A stretch of 64,000 nt of DNA from JBJHBP01 sp050485685. Its GTDB lineage: Bacteria; Pseudomonadota; Gammaproteobacteria; Steroidobacterales; Rariloculaceae. Each line of letters starts with the position of its first letter. Position 1 is the first letter of the stretch. Location of the stretch: assembly GCA_050485685.1 (NCBI GenBank), contig JBJHBW010000015.1, forward strand, positions 1 to 64,000, read 5' to 3'. This document shows positions 24,830 to 34,227 of the stretch, one piece after another. The translations under genes and the position numbers were made by a program. The notes below the pieces were generated by a model. The model was not told the origin of the DNA. It ran no database searches and saw nothing but the letters and a program-made list of their open reading frames with translations.

Positions 24830-24901
24830 CTCTGCCCTTCCGCCAGTGCGGACGGAATTACCCTGGTCGACATTGGGACCGGAAGCCGAAGGGCTCCGGG
24901 A

Positions 24902-24943
24902 TTGAGCCCAGCGATTAAATAGTACTAAAATAGTCTACTTTAA
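24902..24943 (+). promoter_or_regulatory. suf operon promoter with likely Fe-S regulator operator
   Basis: An AT-rich island in otherwise GC-rich DNA holds -35 TTGAGC (24902-24907) and -10 TAAAAT (24926-24931), 18 bases apart. The -10 sits inside a partly symmetric block, AGTACTAAAATAGTCTACTT, similar in style to IscR/Rrf2 sites with AGT...ACT half-sites. The first gene downstream is an Rrf2 regulator, so autoregulation by iron-sulfur status is the natural reading. The operator call is inference. Confidence 0.55.
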
Positions 24944-24987
24944 TCGGCTTCGATGACGCGCGACATCAGCATTCGGATCAACGGCAT

Positions 24988-25449
24988 ATGCTGCGACTAA
25001 GCAAACTGACAGACTACGGCACGATTGTGCTGGCACAGCTGGCGGCGCAACCAGGCACGCTGAGCACAGCGAGCGAAGTGGCCTCTGCCACCCGCCTCGG
25101 CCAGGCCACCGTGAGAAAGCTGCTGAAAGCCCTTGCGCGCGCCGGACTCGTTGTGTCCGAACGAGGCGCTCAGGGCGGTTATCTGCTCGCCCGCGATCCG
25201 GAAAAGATCAGCGCCGCGCAGATACTTGACGCCCTGGAAGGTCCGGTGGCGATCACGGAATGCAGCGCCGCAGGCGGGGAATGCGATCTCGAAGCGGTCT
25301 GCAGGGTCGGCGCGGCCTGGCGACGCATCAATCACAGCATTCGGCGAGCCCTGAACGAAATTTCCCTCGCCGACCTGCAGCAGCAGCCTGATCTGACCGC
25401 AACGCTGGATCTGAAGCGCGATCTGCACCTCTCCCGGGCACCGCGCTGA
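24988..25449 (+). CDS. SUF-system Rrf2-family iron-sulfur regulator
   Basis: This 153-residue winged-helix protein has the Rrf2 start MLRLSKLTDYG and a recognition region around 30-65 (LGQATVRKLLKAL, GGYLLAR). Three cysteines, C92, C99 and C105, are placed almost exactly as in IscR (92, 98, 104) and probably hold a [2Fe-2S] cluster. It is the first gene of a complete suf operon and matches the SUF-specific regulator subfamily rather than IscR itself. It likely represses the operon when its cluster is loaded. Confidence 0.9.
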   Translation: MLRLSKLTDYGTIVLAQLAAQPGTLSTASEVASATRLGQATVRKLLKALARAGLVVSERGAQGGYLLARDPEKISAAQILDALEGPVAITECSAAGGECDLEAVCRVGAAWRRINHSIRRALNEISLADLQQQPDLTATLDLKRDLHLSRAPR

Positions 25450-25513
25450 GACGAGCTGCATACGGCACATACTGCATATCAACCACGACCCATCTGACCC
25501 GAAGGCACCAGGC

Positions 25514-26962
25514 ATGGCTACCGACCCCAATCAGCTCGACGACCTGATAGCACGAAAGTATCGACATGGATTCGTCACCGACATCGAGCAGGACACGGTC
25601 CCGCCCGGTCTCAATGAAGACGTGATTCGAATGATCTCTGCAAAAAAGAAGGAACCGGAGTTCCTGACGGAGTGGCGGCTGAATGCCTATCGGCACTGGC
25701 TGACCATGAAGGAGCCGGAGTGGGCCCACGTTCACTACACGCCCATCGACTATCAGGCGATCTCGTATTACGCAGCACCGAAGAACAGGGACGATGCTCC
25801 CAAGAGCCTGGACGAGGTGGACCCCAAGCTGCTTGAAACCTACGAGAAGCTGGGCATCCCGCTGCACGAAAGGGCCCGGCTTGCCGGTGTCGCTGTCGAT
25901 GCGGTGTTTGACAGCGTCTCGGTTGCCACTACGTTCAAGGAGAAGCTGGCGGAAGCCGGCGTGATCTTCTGTTCGTTCTCTGAAGCGGTGCAGAATCATC
26001 CGGAACTGGTACGCAAGTATCTTGGTTCGGTCGTCCCCTACCGCGACAACTTTTTCGCCACACTGAACTCGGCTGTGTTCACGGACGGCTCTTTCGTCTA
26101 CATACCGAAAGGCGTGCGCTGCCCGATGGAGCTTTCCACTTACTTCAGAATAAATGCCGCCAATACCGGACAGTTCGAGCGCACTCTCATCATTGCCGAC
26201 GAAGGCAGCCATGTGAGTTACCTTGAGGGCTGCACGGCACCCATGCGCGATGAAAACCAGCTGCACGCTGCCGTCGTGGAGCTGGTCGCGCTGGAAGGCG
26301 CGGAAATCAAGTACTCCACCGTACAGAACTGGTATCCGGGCGACGAGAACGGCCGTGGCGGCATCTACAACTTCGTCACCAAACGCGGCGAGTGTCGCGG
26401 CGCCAACTCAAAGATTTCGTGGACTCAGGTCGAAACCGGATCGGCGATCACGTGGAAGTACCCCAGCTGCGTACTGCGCGGCGAGAACTCGGTCGGAGAA
26501 TTTTATTCCGTGGCACTTGCAAACAACTATCAGCAGGCCGATACCGGCACAAAGATGATCCATATCGGACCGAACACCCGCAGCACCATCGTTTCCAAGG
26601 GCATCTCAGCCGGCCACGGGCAGAACGCGTATCGCGGCCTGGTCCGCATCATGCCGACCGCACGCAACGCACGGAACTACACGCAATGCGACTCACTGCT
26701 GCTGGGTGATCGCTGCGGTGCTCACACATTTCCATATATTGAATCCAGACAGGCCAGCGCCCGCGTCGAACATGAGGCGACGACCTCGAAGATCAGCGAG
26801 GACCAGCTTTTTTACTGTCGCCAGCGCGGCCTGTCGGAAGAAGATGCCGTGAACATGATCGTGAACGGCTTCTGCCGGGAAGTCTTCAAGGAACTGCCGA
26901 TGGAGTTTGCGGTTGAGGCACAGAATCTGCTGAACGTCAGCCTCGAGGGTGCGGTCGGCTGA
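25514..26962 (+). CDS. sufB: Fe-S cluster assembly scaffold subunit SufB
   Basis: This 482-residue protein has the SufB/SufD beta-helix core. Recognisable segments are PKGVRCPMELSTYFRINAAN, YLEGCTAP, WYPGDENGRGGIYNFVTKRG and the C-terminal EDAVNMIVNGFCREVFKELPMEF. Conserved cysteines, including that in NGFCRE, are present. SufB forms the SufBC2D complex on which the cluster is built. It follows the regulator by 64 bases and precedes sufC. Confidence 0.97.
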   Translation: MATDPNQLDDLIARKYRHGFVTDIEQDTVPPGLNEDVIRMISAKKKEPEFLTEWRLNAYRHWLTMKEPEWAHVHYTPIDYQAISYYAAPKNRDDAPKSLDEVDPKLLETYEKLGIPLHERARLAGVAVDAVFDSVSVATTFKEKLAEAGVIFCSFSEAVQNHPELVRKYLGSVVPYRDNFFATLNSAVFTDGSFVYIPKGVRCPMELSTYFRINAANTGQFERTLIIADEGSHVSYLEGCTAPMRDENQLHAAVVELVALEGAEIKYSTVQNWYPGDENGRGGIYNFVTKRGECRGANSKISWTQVETGSAITWKYPSCVLRGENSVGEFYSVALANNYQQADTGTKMIHIGPNTRSTIVSKGISAGHGQNAYRGLVRIMPTARNARNYTQCDSLLLGDRCGAHTFPYIESRQASARVEHEATTSKISEDQLFYCRQRGLSEEDAVNMIVNGFCREVFKELPMEFAVEAQNLLNVSLEGAVG

Positions 26963-27018
26963 CCGGATGAAACCAGACTGAAACACACGGGCGAAATCAC
27001 AGGGAAGGGTTGCAAGGA

Positions 27019-27774
27019 ATGCTGGAAATAAGTGACCTGAAGGTCAGGGTCGCCGAGCGCGACATACTCAAGGGGCTCAGCCTCAACGTCAATCCGGGCG
27101 AAGTGCACGCAATCATGGGCCCGAACGGATCCGGGAAGAGCACCCTCGCGCAGGTACTGGCCGGCCGTGACGGCTACGAAGTCACAGGTGGCCAGGCCAA
27201 CTATCTCAACGAGGATCTGCTCGCGCTGGAACCGGAGGAACGCGCGCGCAAGGGCCTGTTTCTGGCGTTTCAGTATCCGATCGAGATTCCCGGAGTCAAC
27301 AACGCCTACCTGCTCAAGGCAGCGTTGAACGCACAGCGACAGGCGCGCGGTGAGCCACAGGTGGATGCGTTCGAGTTCATGAAAATGATCCGGGACAAGA
27401 TGGAGTTGATGCAGATTCCAAAAGACTTCCTGAATCGCAGCGTCAACGAGGGTTTCTCCGGTGGAGAAAAGAAGCGTAACGAGATTCTGCAGATGATGGT
27501 TCTGGAGCCACGTCTTGCGCTGCTGGATGAAACCGATTCCGGTCTTGATGTCGACGCCCTGAAAATCGTCGCGGCCGGCGTCAACAGCATGCGCGGCCCT
27601 GAGCGTTCGATGATTCTGGTCACGCACTATGAGCGGCTTCTGGAACTGGTGGTCCCGGACTTCGTGCATGTACTTGCCGGCGGACGCATTGTCAGGTCGG
27701 GCGGTGCCGAACTCGCGCGGGAACTGGATAGCCGCGGTTATGACTGGATACTGGACGAGGTCGCGAACGGATGA
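27019..27774 (+). CDS. sufC: SUF-system ATPase SufC
   Basis: I chose the ATG at 27019 because GAAGGG lies nine bases upstream; an in-frame TTG at 27010 overlaps that site. The 251-residue ABC-type ATPase has Walker A GPNGSGKST at 34-42, a Q-loop (AFQYPIEIPGV), the altered signature FSGGEKKRNEI, and Walker B ALLDETDSGLD. This is the typical SufC form. It powers SufBC2D. Its stop overlaps the sufD start (ATGA). Confidence 0.97.
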   Translation: MLEISDLKVRVAERDILKGLSLNVNPGEVHAIMGPNGSGKSTLAQVLAGRDGYEVTGGQANYLNEDLLALEPEERARKGLFLAFQYPIEIPGVNNAYLLKAALNAQRQARGEPQVDAFEFMKMIRDKMELMQIPKDFLNRSVNEGFSGGEKKRNEILQMMVLEPRLALLDETDSGLDVDALKIVAAGVNSMRGPERSMILVTHYERLLELVVPDFVHVLAGGRIVRSGGAELARELDSRGYDWILDEVANG

Positions 27775-29078
27775 GCATGGAGGCCATCAGTGCTGCCTTT
27801 GACGCTGCACGCAATGAACTGCCGGGCGGCCTCGCTGCCGGGCAACTGAGAGAAAGGGCCATGGCCGCCTTTCGCGAGCAGGGGCTGCCCGACCGGCGCA
27901 TGGAGAACTGGAAGTACACCGACATCAAGTCGCTTGCATCCAGACCGTTGAACCTGTTGCCGGCCTGCCCTGTCGCTGCGGACATCAGCAAGCTGCATGA
28001 GCTGGTGGCACCACTTTGCCCAGACGGTGTAACTCGGATGGTGTTCGTGGACGGTCACCACATTGCACAGGCAAGTTCGCCATTCGCGAGCAATGGTGCG
28101 TTACGCGTGAGCAGTCTGCGAGATGAATGGGAAAATCTGCAACGTACCCATGCTCCCCGGAACCGGCTGGACGAACATCCACTGGCATTATTGAACACTG
28201 CGCTTGCCCAGGACGGCGCATGGATAGAGGCCACAGCGGACCAGACCAACTTCGCCCCGGTTCACCTGGTTTTTGTCTCCAGCGGAACAACGGATCTGTC
28301 ACCGCAACCGCGTATCGTCATCGACCTTGGCGCCAATGTCAGCCTGCAGGTGGTGATCCGATTCGTGGACATGGGCGATGCCGATGGCTGGATCAACGCC
28401 GTGACCCAGATACGGCAGGCTTCCGGTTCCTCACTGGACCTGCTGCGGATTCAGGACCATGGACCCGCACGAAACCACACCGGACTGACAGTAGCCGACC
28501 TCCACACGGATGCCACCCTTCGGTACGGCTGCGTCGATCTGGGCGGCAGGCTGATACGTAACGACACCGAGATCCGGCTGCTGGATGCCGGCGCAAACAC
28601 CGATCTGTACGGATTGTTTTTCACTGCGGATGGACAGCATGTCGACAATCACACCAGAGTCGATCATATCGCTCCGCAGACACTGAGCAGCGAAGTGTTT
28701 CGCGGCATTGCCGCCACCGGAGGCCGCGGCGTTTTCAACGGCAAAGTGGTCGTACACCCGGGCGCTGCTCGCATTGAAGCAAGACAAAGCAGCGACAACC
28801 TGCTGCTGGGTGAAAGGGCCGAGATCGATACCAAGCCCGAGCTGGAAATCTATTCCGATGACGTCAAGTGCACTCATGGCGCCACGGTAGGTGAGCTGGA
28901 TGAGGAGCATCTCTACTATCTGCGCGCACGCGGAATAGGCGAATCCGACGCACGCAGCATGCTGACCTCTGCCTTTGCGAATGTCGTCATCAACGAGGTT
29001 CGCGACAGCACGTTACGGGACCAGCTCGGCAGCCGGGTACGGGAGCAGCTTGCACAATACACGGGAGTAAATGCCTGA
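27771..29078 (+). CDS. sufD: Fe-S cluster assembly protein SufD
   Basis: This 435-residue SufB paralogue starts at the ATG overlapping the sufC stop; a second ATG two codons later is possible. Family segments include the N-terminal GLPDRRMENWKYTDIK and the C-terminal CTHGATVGELDEEHLYYLRA, followed by the helical LTSAFANVVI tail. The core is a long beta-helix. It pairs with SufB in the scaffold complex. Its TGA shares a base with the ATG of sufS. Confidence 0.95.
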   Translation: MSMEAISAAFDAARNELPGGLAAGQLRERAMAAFREQGLPDRRMENWKYTDIKSLASRPLNLLPACPVAADISKLHELVAPLCPDGVTRMVFVDGHHIAQASSPFASNGALRVSSLRDEWENLQRTHAPRNRLDEHPLALLNTALAQDGAWIEATADQTNFAPVHLVFVSSGTTDLSPQPRIVIDLGANVSLQVVIRFVDMGDADGWINAVTQIRQASGSSLDLLRIQDHGPARNHTGLTVADLHTDATLRYGCVDLGGRLIRNDTEIRLLDAGANTDLYGLFFTADGQHVDNHTRVDHIAPQTLSSEVFRGIAATGGRGVFNGKVVVHPGAARIEARQSSDNLLLGERAEIDTKPELEIYSDDVKCTHGATVGELDEEHLYYLRARGIGESDARSMLTSAFANVVINEVRDSTLRDQLGSRVREQLAQYTGVNA

Positions 29079-30343
29079 TGGTCAACGTCAACCCGACTCC
29101 GGGAATCGACCGAGCATCCGGGCTGATTACCGACATCTCCACACTTCGGGCCGATTTTCCGACCCTTGATCAGCGGATAAAGGGCCACCCGTTGACCTAT
29201 CTCGACAGCGCGGCATCAGCACAGGCACCCAGACAGGTGCTTGAAGCCATGTGGACGCAGCGCACGCGCAATCATGCCAATGTGCACCGCGGAGTCCATA
29301 GCCTCAGCGAGCGCTCCACGGTGGCCTATGAGGGTTCCCGGGACCGCATTCGCGCCTGGCTCAATGCAGCGTCGAGAGAGGAGATCATCTTCACACGTGG
29401 CACCACTGAGAGCATCAACCTGGTCGCTGCAAGTCTCGGCCGCTCGCAGCTTGCGAAAGGTGACGAAGTTCTGGTCAGTGCCATGGAGCATCACTCCAAC
29501 ATCGTGCCCTGGCAGATCGCATGTGAGCAGGCCGGTGCACGCCTCGTAGCAGTCCCGATCACGCAATCCGGCGAGATCGACCGCGAGGCTTTCTCGCGAC
29601 TGCTGGGTCCGCGCACGCGGATCGTCTCTCTGGTTCACGTTTCGAATGCGCTCGGCACCATCAACCCGCTGCAGGAACTCATCGCTGAAGCTCGCGCCGC
29701 CGGCGCTGTCGTGCTGATCGATGGCGCACAAGCGATGCCTCATCTTCGTGTGGATGTGCAGGCGCTGGACTGCGATTTCTACGCTTTCTCGGGGCACAAG
29801 ATGTATGGTCCGACCGGAATCGGTGTGCTGTACGGTCGCCGTGCGCTGCTGGAGTCCATGCCCCCGTATCAGGGCGGCGGCGAGATGATCCTCACCGTCA
29901 CATTCGAGAAGAGTACTTACAATGCGCTGCCTTACAGGTTCGAGGCAGGTACACCCAATATCACCGGTGCAGTCGGACTGGGCGCAGCCGTGGACTATCT
30001 CTCACGTGTGGATTTCGACGCTCTGGCCGACTACGAGCAGTCACTTCTGGAGTACGCCACGTCTGCCCTGCTAGCCGTGCCCGGGACCCGGATCATAGGA
30101 ACGGCCGGGCACAAGGCTGGAGTCCTGTCATTTGTAGTTGATGGAATCCACGCCCATGACCTGGGCACCATCGTCGATTCAGATGGCGTTGCCATCCGTA
30201 CAGGCCATCATTGCGCAATGCCCGTCATGGACTTCTTCGGCGTATCGGCGACGGCCCGGGCCTCTTTCGGCCTTTACAACAACCGGGACGATGTCGATCG
30301 ACTGATCGCCGGCATCAGGAAGGCGCTGGAGATCTTTGCATGA
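29078..30343 (+). CDS. sufS: Cysteine desulfurase SufS
   Basis: This 421-residue PLP enzyme takes sulfur from L-cysteine as a persulfide. The PLP lysine is K241 in FSGHKMYGPTG and the sulfur-accepting cysteine is C379 in TGHHCAMP, the group II layout (RTGHHCA). Other features are the MEHHSNIVPW segment and the ARASFGLYNN C-terminal region. It overlaps sufD by one base and sufU by four. SufU, not SufE, is the likely sulfur acceptor here because no sufE is in the operon. Confidence 0.97.
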   Translation: MVNVNPTPGIDRASGLITDISTLRADFPTLDQRIKGHPLTYLDSAASAQAPRQVLEAMWTQRTRNHANVHRGVHSLSERSTVAYEGSRDRIRAWLNAASREEIIFTRGTTESINLVAASLGRSQLAKGDEVLVSAMEHHSNIVPWQIACEQAGARLVAVPITQSGEIDREAFSRLLGPRTRIVSLVHVSNALGTINPLQELIAEARAAGAVVLIDGAQAMPHLRVDVQALDCDFYAFSGHKMYGPTGIGVLYGRRALLESMPPYQGGGEMILTVTFEKSTYNALPYRFEAGTPNITGAVGLGAAVDYLSRVDFDALADYEQSLLEYATSALLAVPGTRIIGTAGHKAGVLSFVVDGIHAHDLGTIVDSDGVAIRTGHHCAMPVMDFFGVSATARASFGLYNNRDDVDRLIAGIRKALEIFA

Positions 30344-30786
30344 ACGAACTGCAGGAGCTGTACAGGGAAGTCATCCTTGATCACAACCGTCATCCGCGCA
30401 ACTTCGGCAAGCTTGAAAACGCCGACCGCGTAATCGACGGAGTGAATCCGCTGTGTGGCGACAAGATGACGCTATACATGAAACTCGAAAATGACCGCAT
30501 TACCGACCTTCAGTTCGAAGGAACGGGCTGCGCGATCTCGGTTGCCTCTTCGTCACTGATGACCGAGAGGGTGAAGGGAATGAGCCGCCAGGAGGCGTTG
30601 GATCTATTCCATACGGTACACGACATGCTGACCGGTAACGACTCGGCACCGCTGGAGGAACTGGACAAACTCGCGGCACTGGCCGGCGTGCGGGATTTCC
30701 CCAGCCGCGTGAAGTGCGCCAGCCTTGCATGGCATGCGCTGGACGCGGCCCTTGAAAGCTCGGCGGATAAAGTGACCACGGAGTAA
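30340..30786 (+). CDS. sufU: SufU-type sulfur acceptor/scaffold
   Basis: The start overlaps the sufS stop (ATGA), giving 148 residues. The IscU/SufU fold shows in LYREVILDHNRHPRNFG. Cysteines C39 (with D41), C64 and C126 are placed as in zinc-binding SufU proteins, and a SufU-type insertion lies between C64 and C126. SufU accepts the persulfide from SufS by zinc-ligand exchange. The usual proteobacterial partner SufE is missing from this operon. Confidence 0.93.
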   Translation: MNELQELYREVILDHNRHPRNFGKLENADRVIDGVNPLCGDKMTLYMKLENDRITDLQFEGTGCAISVASSSLMTERVKGMSRQEALDLFHTVHDMLTGNDSAPLEELDKLAALAGVRDFPSRVKCASLAWHALDAALESSADKVTTE

Positions 30787-30790
30787 GGGC

Positions 30791-31342
30791 ATGCGGCATT
30801 CACGAAACGAACCTGTCACGCTTCGCAGGGATTGCGACGCGGTACTGATCCCGGCCGGCGAGAAAGTACGCCTGCCGCAAGGGATCACCGGTTTCATCAC
30901 ACAGGCCCTGGGCGGCAGCTTTACTGTTTACATCGAGGGCAACCTGTTCCGTGTTGCCGGCATCGATGCCGACGCCATCGGTCAGGAACCGGTGAAACCA
31001 CCCGAGGTACCTGACAACGCCAGTAATGAGGAAATCGAGGCCGTGATCTGGCAACAGCTTCGCACCTGCTTTGATCCGGAAATTCCGATCAACATCGTAG
31101 ACCTTGGCCTGATCTACGAATGTCGCGTTGAGCAGATGGCGCCGGGACACCGCGCGGTGTTCATCAGGATGACCCTCACCGCCCCGGGCTGCGGCATGGG
31201 AGACATTCTCGCTGAGGACGTGCGCGAAAAAGTCAGCATAATTCCGACCATAGACAGCGCCGAAGTGGAACTCGTGTTCGATCCACCATGGAACCAGAGC
31301 ATGATGTCGGAAGAGGCACGTCTGGAGGCCGGCCTGCTATAG
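30791..31342 (+). CDS. sufT: Putative Fe-S cluster assembly protein SufT (DUF59)
   Basis: This 183-residue protein has an N-terminal beta-rich part (1-65) and a DUF59/MIP18 domain (75-180) with DPEIPINIVDLGLIYE and the conserved Cys134 in APGCGMG. SufT is linked to iron-sulfur protein maturation when cluster demand is high. It begins four bases after sufU and ends the suf operon; sixA begins immediately after. Confidence 0.93.
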   Translation: MRHSRNEPVTLRRDCDAVLIPAGEKVRLPQGITGFITQALGGSFTVYIEGNLFRVAGIDADAIGQEPVKPPEVPDNASNEEIEAVIWQQLRTCFDPEIPINIVDLGLIYECRVEQMAPGHRAVFIRMTLTAPGCGMGDILAEDVREKVSIIPTIDSAEVELVFDPPWNQSMMSEEARLEAGLL

Positions 31343-31888
31343 ATGGCGATATTGCGGGAAAGCCAATCCATGTCCGACCGGTCACCGCCGTCACGGCACC
31401 TGCTGCTGATGCGTCATGCCAAGTCAGACTGGAACGACACCACGCTGGCCGATCACGACAGGCCGCTGGCTCCCCGCGGAATGAAGAATGCGCCGGATAT
31501 GGCCGCACGCATCGCAGCACACGGCAGCAAGGCCGAACTGATACTCAGCAGTTCGGCGCGTCGTGCCCTGCAGACGGCACATGTGCTGGCTGATGCGCTG
31601 TCGGTCCCGCCGGACAGGCTGCACGTAGTTGCCGGGCTTTATCTCGCCTCAGCCGCCAGGATGCTGGCCGTCATCCGCGCACAGTCTGATGATGCAATTT
31701 CGCTGGCGTTGGTCGGTCACAATCCTGGCATCACCGATCTGGTCAATGACCTGCTCAGCGACGTACATCTGGATAATCTGCCCACGGCCGGCGTGATCGC
31801 CATCAGCTCAAGCGCGCCGCGGTGGCAGGATATAGGCGCGGACAACACGAGTCTCGAGTATTACGACTTCCCGAAAAAACCTCGCTGA
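31343..31888 (+). CDS. sixA: SixA-type histidine phosphatase
   Basis: This 181-residue phosphoglycerate-mutase-fold phosphatase has the RHG-type motif LMRHAKSDW (His25), RPLAPRGMKN, a SSSARRALQTA segment and the second catalytic His in LVGHNPG. SixA proteins remove phosphate from histidine phosphotransfer proteins. The ATG at 31343 follows the sufT stop directly. An ATG at 31370 (172 residues) is also plausible and lies closer to the conserved core. Confidence 0.9.
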   Translation: MAILRESQSMSDRSPPSRHLLLMRHAKSDWNDTTLADHDRPLAPRGMKNAPDMAARIAAHGSKAELILSSSARRALQTAHVLADALSVPPDRLHVVAGLYLASAARMLAVIRAQSDDAISLALVGHNPGITDLVNDLLSDVHLDNLPTAGVIAISSSAPRWQDIGADNTSLEYYDFPKKPR

Positions 31889-31905
31889 AGCAGGATCTGC
31901 TTCAG
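31874..31905 (-). terminator. Candidate terminator of hslR, also a hairpin at the sixA end
   Basis: CTGAAGCAG and CTGCTTCAG form a perfect 9-bp stem (31885-31893 and 31897-31905) around a 3-base loop. On the minus strand a run of six T follows after five bases. The hairpin overlaps the last codons of both convergent genes. Confidence 0.5.
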
Positions 31906-32324
31906 TCTTCCAATGCGTCGTGTTCGCGTTTCGATCTCAGCAGTCGTCGGGTGCGCTTGTCCGGTCGCCCTCGGGTAGGCGGCAGGGGCAGTGACGCCAA
32001 TACCTTGCGTTGTTCCGCTGCTGCCTCACGTCGCGCGACTGAAGCTTCGGTCTCCCTGTAGTGCTGACGCGCCTCGGCAGCCGGTCCGCGGCGCAGAGGA
32101 ATACCTGTCACCTCAACCTCAAGCAAAGTGCCCGATCCCGTCACGGAAATGACATCGCCTATCCTGATCGTGTGCGATGCCTTCACCCGCTGTTCGTTCA
32201 CCCTGACATGCCCGCCGCGAACGCCGCCAGCCGCTGCGGTGCGTGTCTTGAAGAACCGCGCGCACCACAACCACCGATCGACCCGCAGCTGCTCGGAATC
32301 TGTCCTGGCAGAGCTGTCCGCCAT
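31902..32324 (-). CDS. hslR: Heat-shock protein 15, S4-domain RNA-binding protein
   Basis: This 140-residue protein begins with an S4 domain (LRVDRWLWCARFFKTRTAA through the VNEQRVKASHTIRIGD region). It ends in a basic tail (GRPDKRTRRLLRSKRE), the HslR layout. Hsp15 binds stalled 50S subunits carrying a nascent chain and helps recycle them. It lies 12 bases downstream of sppA on the same strand and converges on sixA. Confidence 0.93.
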   Translation of the reverse strand: MADSSARTDSEQLRVDRWLWCARFFKTRTAAAGGVRGGHVRVNEQRVKASHTIRIGDVISVTGSGTLLEVEVTGIPLRRGPAAEARQHYRETEASVARREAAAEQRKVLASLPLPPTRGRPDKRTRRLLRSKREHDALED

Positions 32325-32336
32325 GAGTGCGTCCCG

Positions 32337-34196
32337 TCAGCGCACGTCGCAGAAACAGTAGGCGTAGATTCCGCGCGGATCGTTGAAACGACGAGCGAAC
32401 TCAAGCGGTTCCCGCGTCGCATCGAGCAACGCCTTCAGTGATCCGGACAGTGGGAAGTCAAGCTGCAGCGCACTGATCAGCGGGCTGCCGATTTTCACCA
32501 TCTCCATCGCAAGTCTTTCTGCGAAACCCAGCGGCGGCGTGAACGGTTCGATTTGGTAGCGGTCCTCCTCCAGGCCCGCGAGTTCGGCTGCCGCACGAAT
32601 CGCATCGTCCAGCTGACCCAGTTCGTCCACCAGTCCAAGTTCCTGTGCCTGCGCACCCGTCCATACGCGGCCGCGGGCTGCCGCTTCCACCGCCTCCGCA
32701 GTCATATCCCGGTGTGTGGCCACTTTCTCCATGAACTCACGATACAGCCATGAGACAGAGTGGCCGATAAGTTCTCGCCCGCTGTCGCTGAGCTCCCGGG
32801 TCACGTCGAAAAGCTCTGAAATTTCGGTGGTCCCCACGCCGTCCACATGAACCCCGATCGCTTCCAGCGACCGCTGAAACGTCGGCAAAGTCGCCCCCAC
32901 GCCAATGGAGCCTGTCAGCGTGGAAGGACTGGCATAGATCCGGTCCGCCGCCATGGATATCCAGTAACCTCCGGACGCGGCCACACTGCCCATGGATACG
33001 ACAAGCGGCCTGCCGGTCTCCTGGAAGGCTTCCAGCTCCCGCAGAATAACTTCGGACGCAAATGCGCTCCCGCCGGGGCTGTCCACGCGCAGCACCAGCG
33101 CCTTGACGTCATCGTCGTTCGTGGCAGCGCGTATCAGTCTGGCCGTTGAGTCGCCACCCACGCTTCCCGGCGGCTGACTGCCGTCCAGGATGGTCCCCAC
33201 CGCATGCACCAGAGCCACCTTGTCAGTCACTGCAGTGCGGCGTGACAGCGAACCGGATGCCTGTAATGCGCGCAGATAATCGCTATGTGAGACCTGCGGA
33301 TAGCTGTCGGAAGAATCATCCGCATCCACCAGCTCGCGAACGCGCGCGCGCATCTCATCTCGTGCCAGCAGCTCATCAACGAGTCCCTGCTCCACTGCCA
33401 GTCGGCCACCATCTCCGCCCGTGGCCGCCAGCAGCCGAGCCGCATCGTCCGCATAGTTCTGCAGGGCATTGCCCGGAAGCCCTCGCACCTCCGTGACGCC
33501 GCGCTGGTACTCACCCCACAGGCCGCCCAGATAAGCTTCCCTGGCTTCGCGGTCTTCATCGGACATGTCATCGCGTGTCACAGGCTCCACGAATGACTTG
33601 TACTCCCCCGCTGTCCACACGTTGTAGTCAACATACAGTCGGTCAAGCAGCGATTTGTAATACGGCGTGTACTGACCGTAGCCGTCGATAAGGACGAATC
33701 CCATCGGATGCATGAAGACCCGGTCGGCATGGGCGGCCAGATAGTACTGGTTGCGTGAGTAGCCATCGCCGATTGCCACAATCGGTTTGCCGCTTTCCCT
33801 GAAGTAAGAGATCGCCGCGGCAAGCTCCTCGAGTTTGCTGAGACCGGCCGACTCGAGGCGATCCAGCTCCAGCACAAGCACGCGAATGCGGTCATCGTCA
33901 CGGGCCGACCGGATGGCGTCTATCAGGTCCTGCAGCAAAGTCTCGCCAAATGGCCGGCCCTGAGCCCTGGCAAGCGCCCGCTGCAGCGGGTCGCCGGACA
34001 GCTGATCGACCAGTGCACCCTGTGGTGCAATTCGCAGCGCGGCGGCACGCGGAACCTGGGGAGGCTCTGGCATCAGCACACCGAGCACCACAGCGAGCAG
34101 GATCAGCAGGAACAGCAGATGCAGGACTTTGCGCAGACCATCCAGCCCGCGCCACAGCCCGCGAAAAAAGCGCATCAGCGCCGACAGATAAGCCAT
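32337..34196 (-). CDS. sppA: Signal peptide peptidase SppA, long (67K) type
   Basis: The ATG at 34196 has GGAGG upstream and gives 619 residues, the usual length of the duplicated form. A single TM anchor lies at about 24-44. The tandem S49 domains hold the general-base lysine K200 (GEYKSFVEP) in the first half and the nucleophile S408 (VAASGGYW) in the second, as in E. coli. It cuts leftover signal peptides in the inner membrane. It follows the TRAP permease by 31 bases. Confidence 0.95.
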   Translation of the reverse strand: MAYLSALMRFFRGLWRGLDGLRKVLHLLFLLILLAVVLGVLMPEPPQVPRAAALRIAPQGALVDQLSGDPLQRALARAQGRPFGETLLQDLIDAIRSARDDDRIRVLVLELDRLESAGLSKLEELAAAISYFRESGKPIVAIGDGYSRNQYYLAAHADRVFMHPMGFVLIDGYGQYTPYYKSLLDRLYVDYNVWTAGEYKSFVEPVTRDDMSDEDREAREAYLGGLWGEYQRGVTEVRGLPGNALQNYADDAARLLAATGGDGGRLAVEQGLVDELLARDEMRARVRELVDADDSSDSYPQVSHSDYLRALQASGSLSRRTAVTDKVALVHAVGTILDGSQPPGSVGGDSTARLIRAATNDDDVKALVLRVDSPGGSAFASEVILRELEAFQETGRPLVVSMGSVAASGGYWISMAADRIYASPSTLTGSIGVGATLPTFQRSLEAIGVHVDGVGTTEISELFDVTRELSDSGRELIGHSVSWLYREFMEKVATHRDMTAEAVEAAARGRVWTGAQAQELGLVDELGQLDDAIRAAAELAGLEEDRYQIEPFTPPLGFAERLAMEMVKIGSPLISALQLDFPLSGSLKALLDATREPLEFARRFNDPRGIYAYCFCDVR

Positions 34197-34227
34197 GACC
34201 TGAAACCTCCGGTTGCAGTCCGGCACA

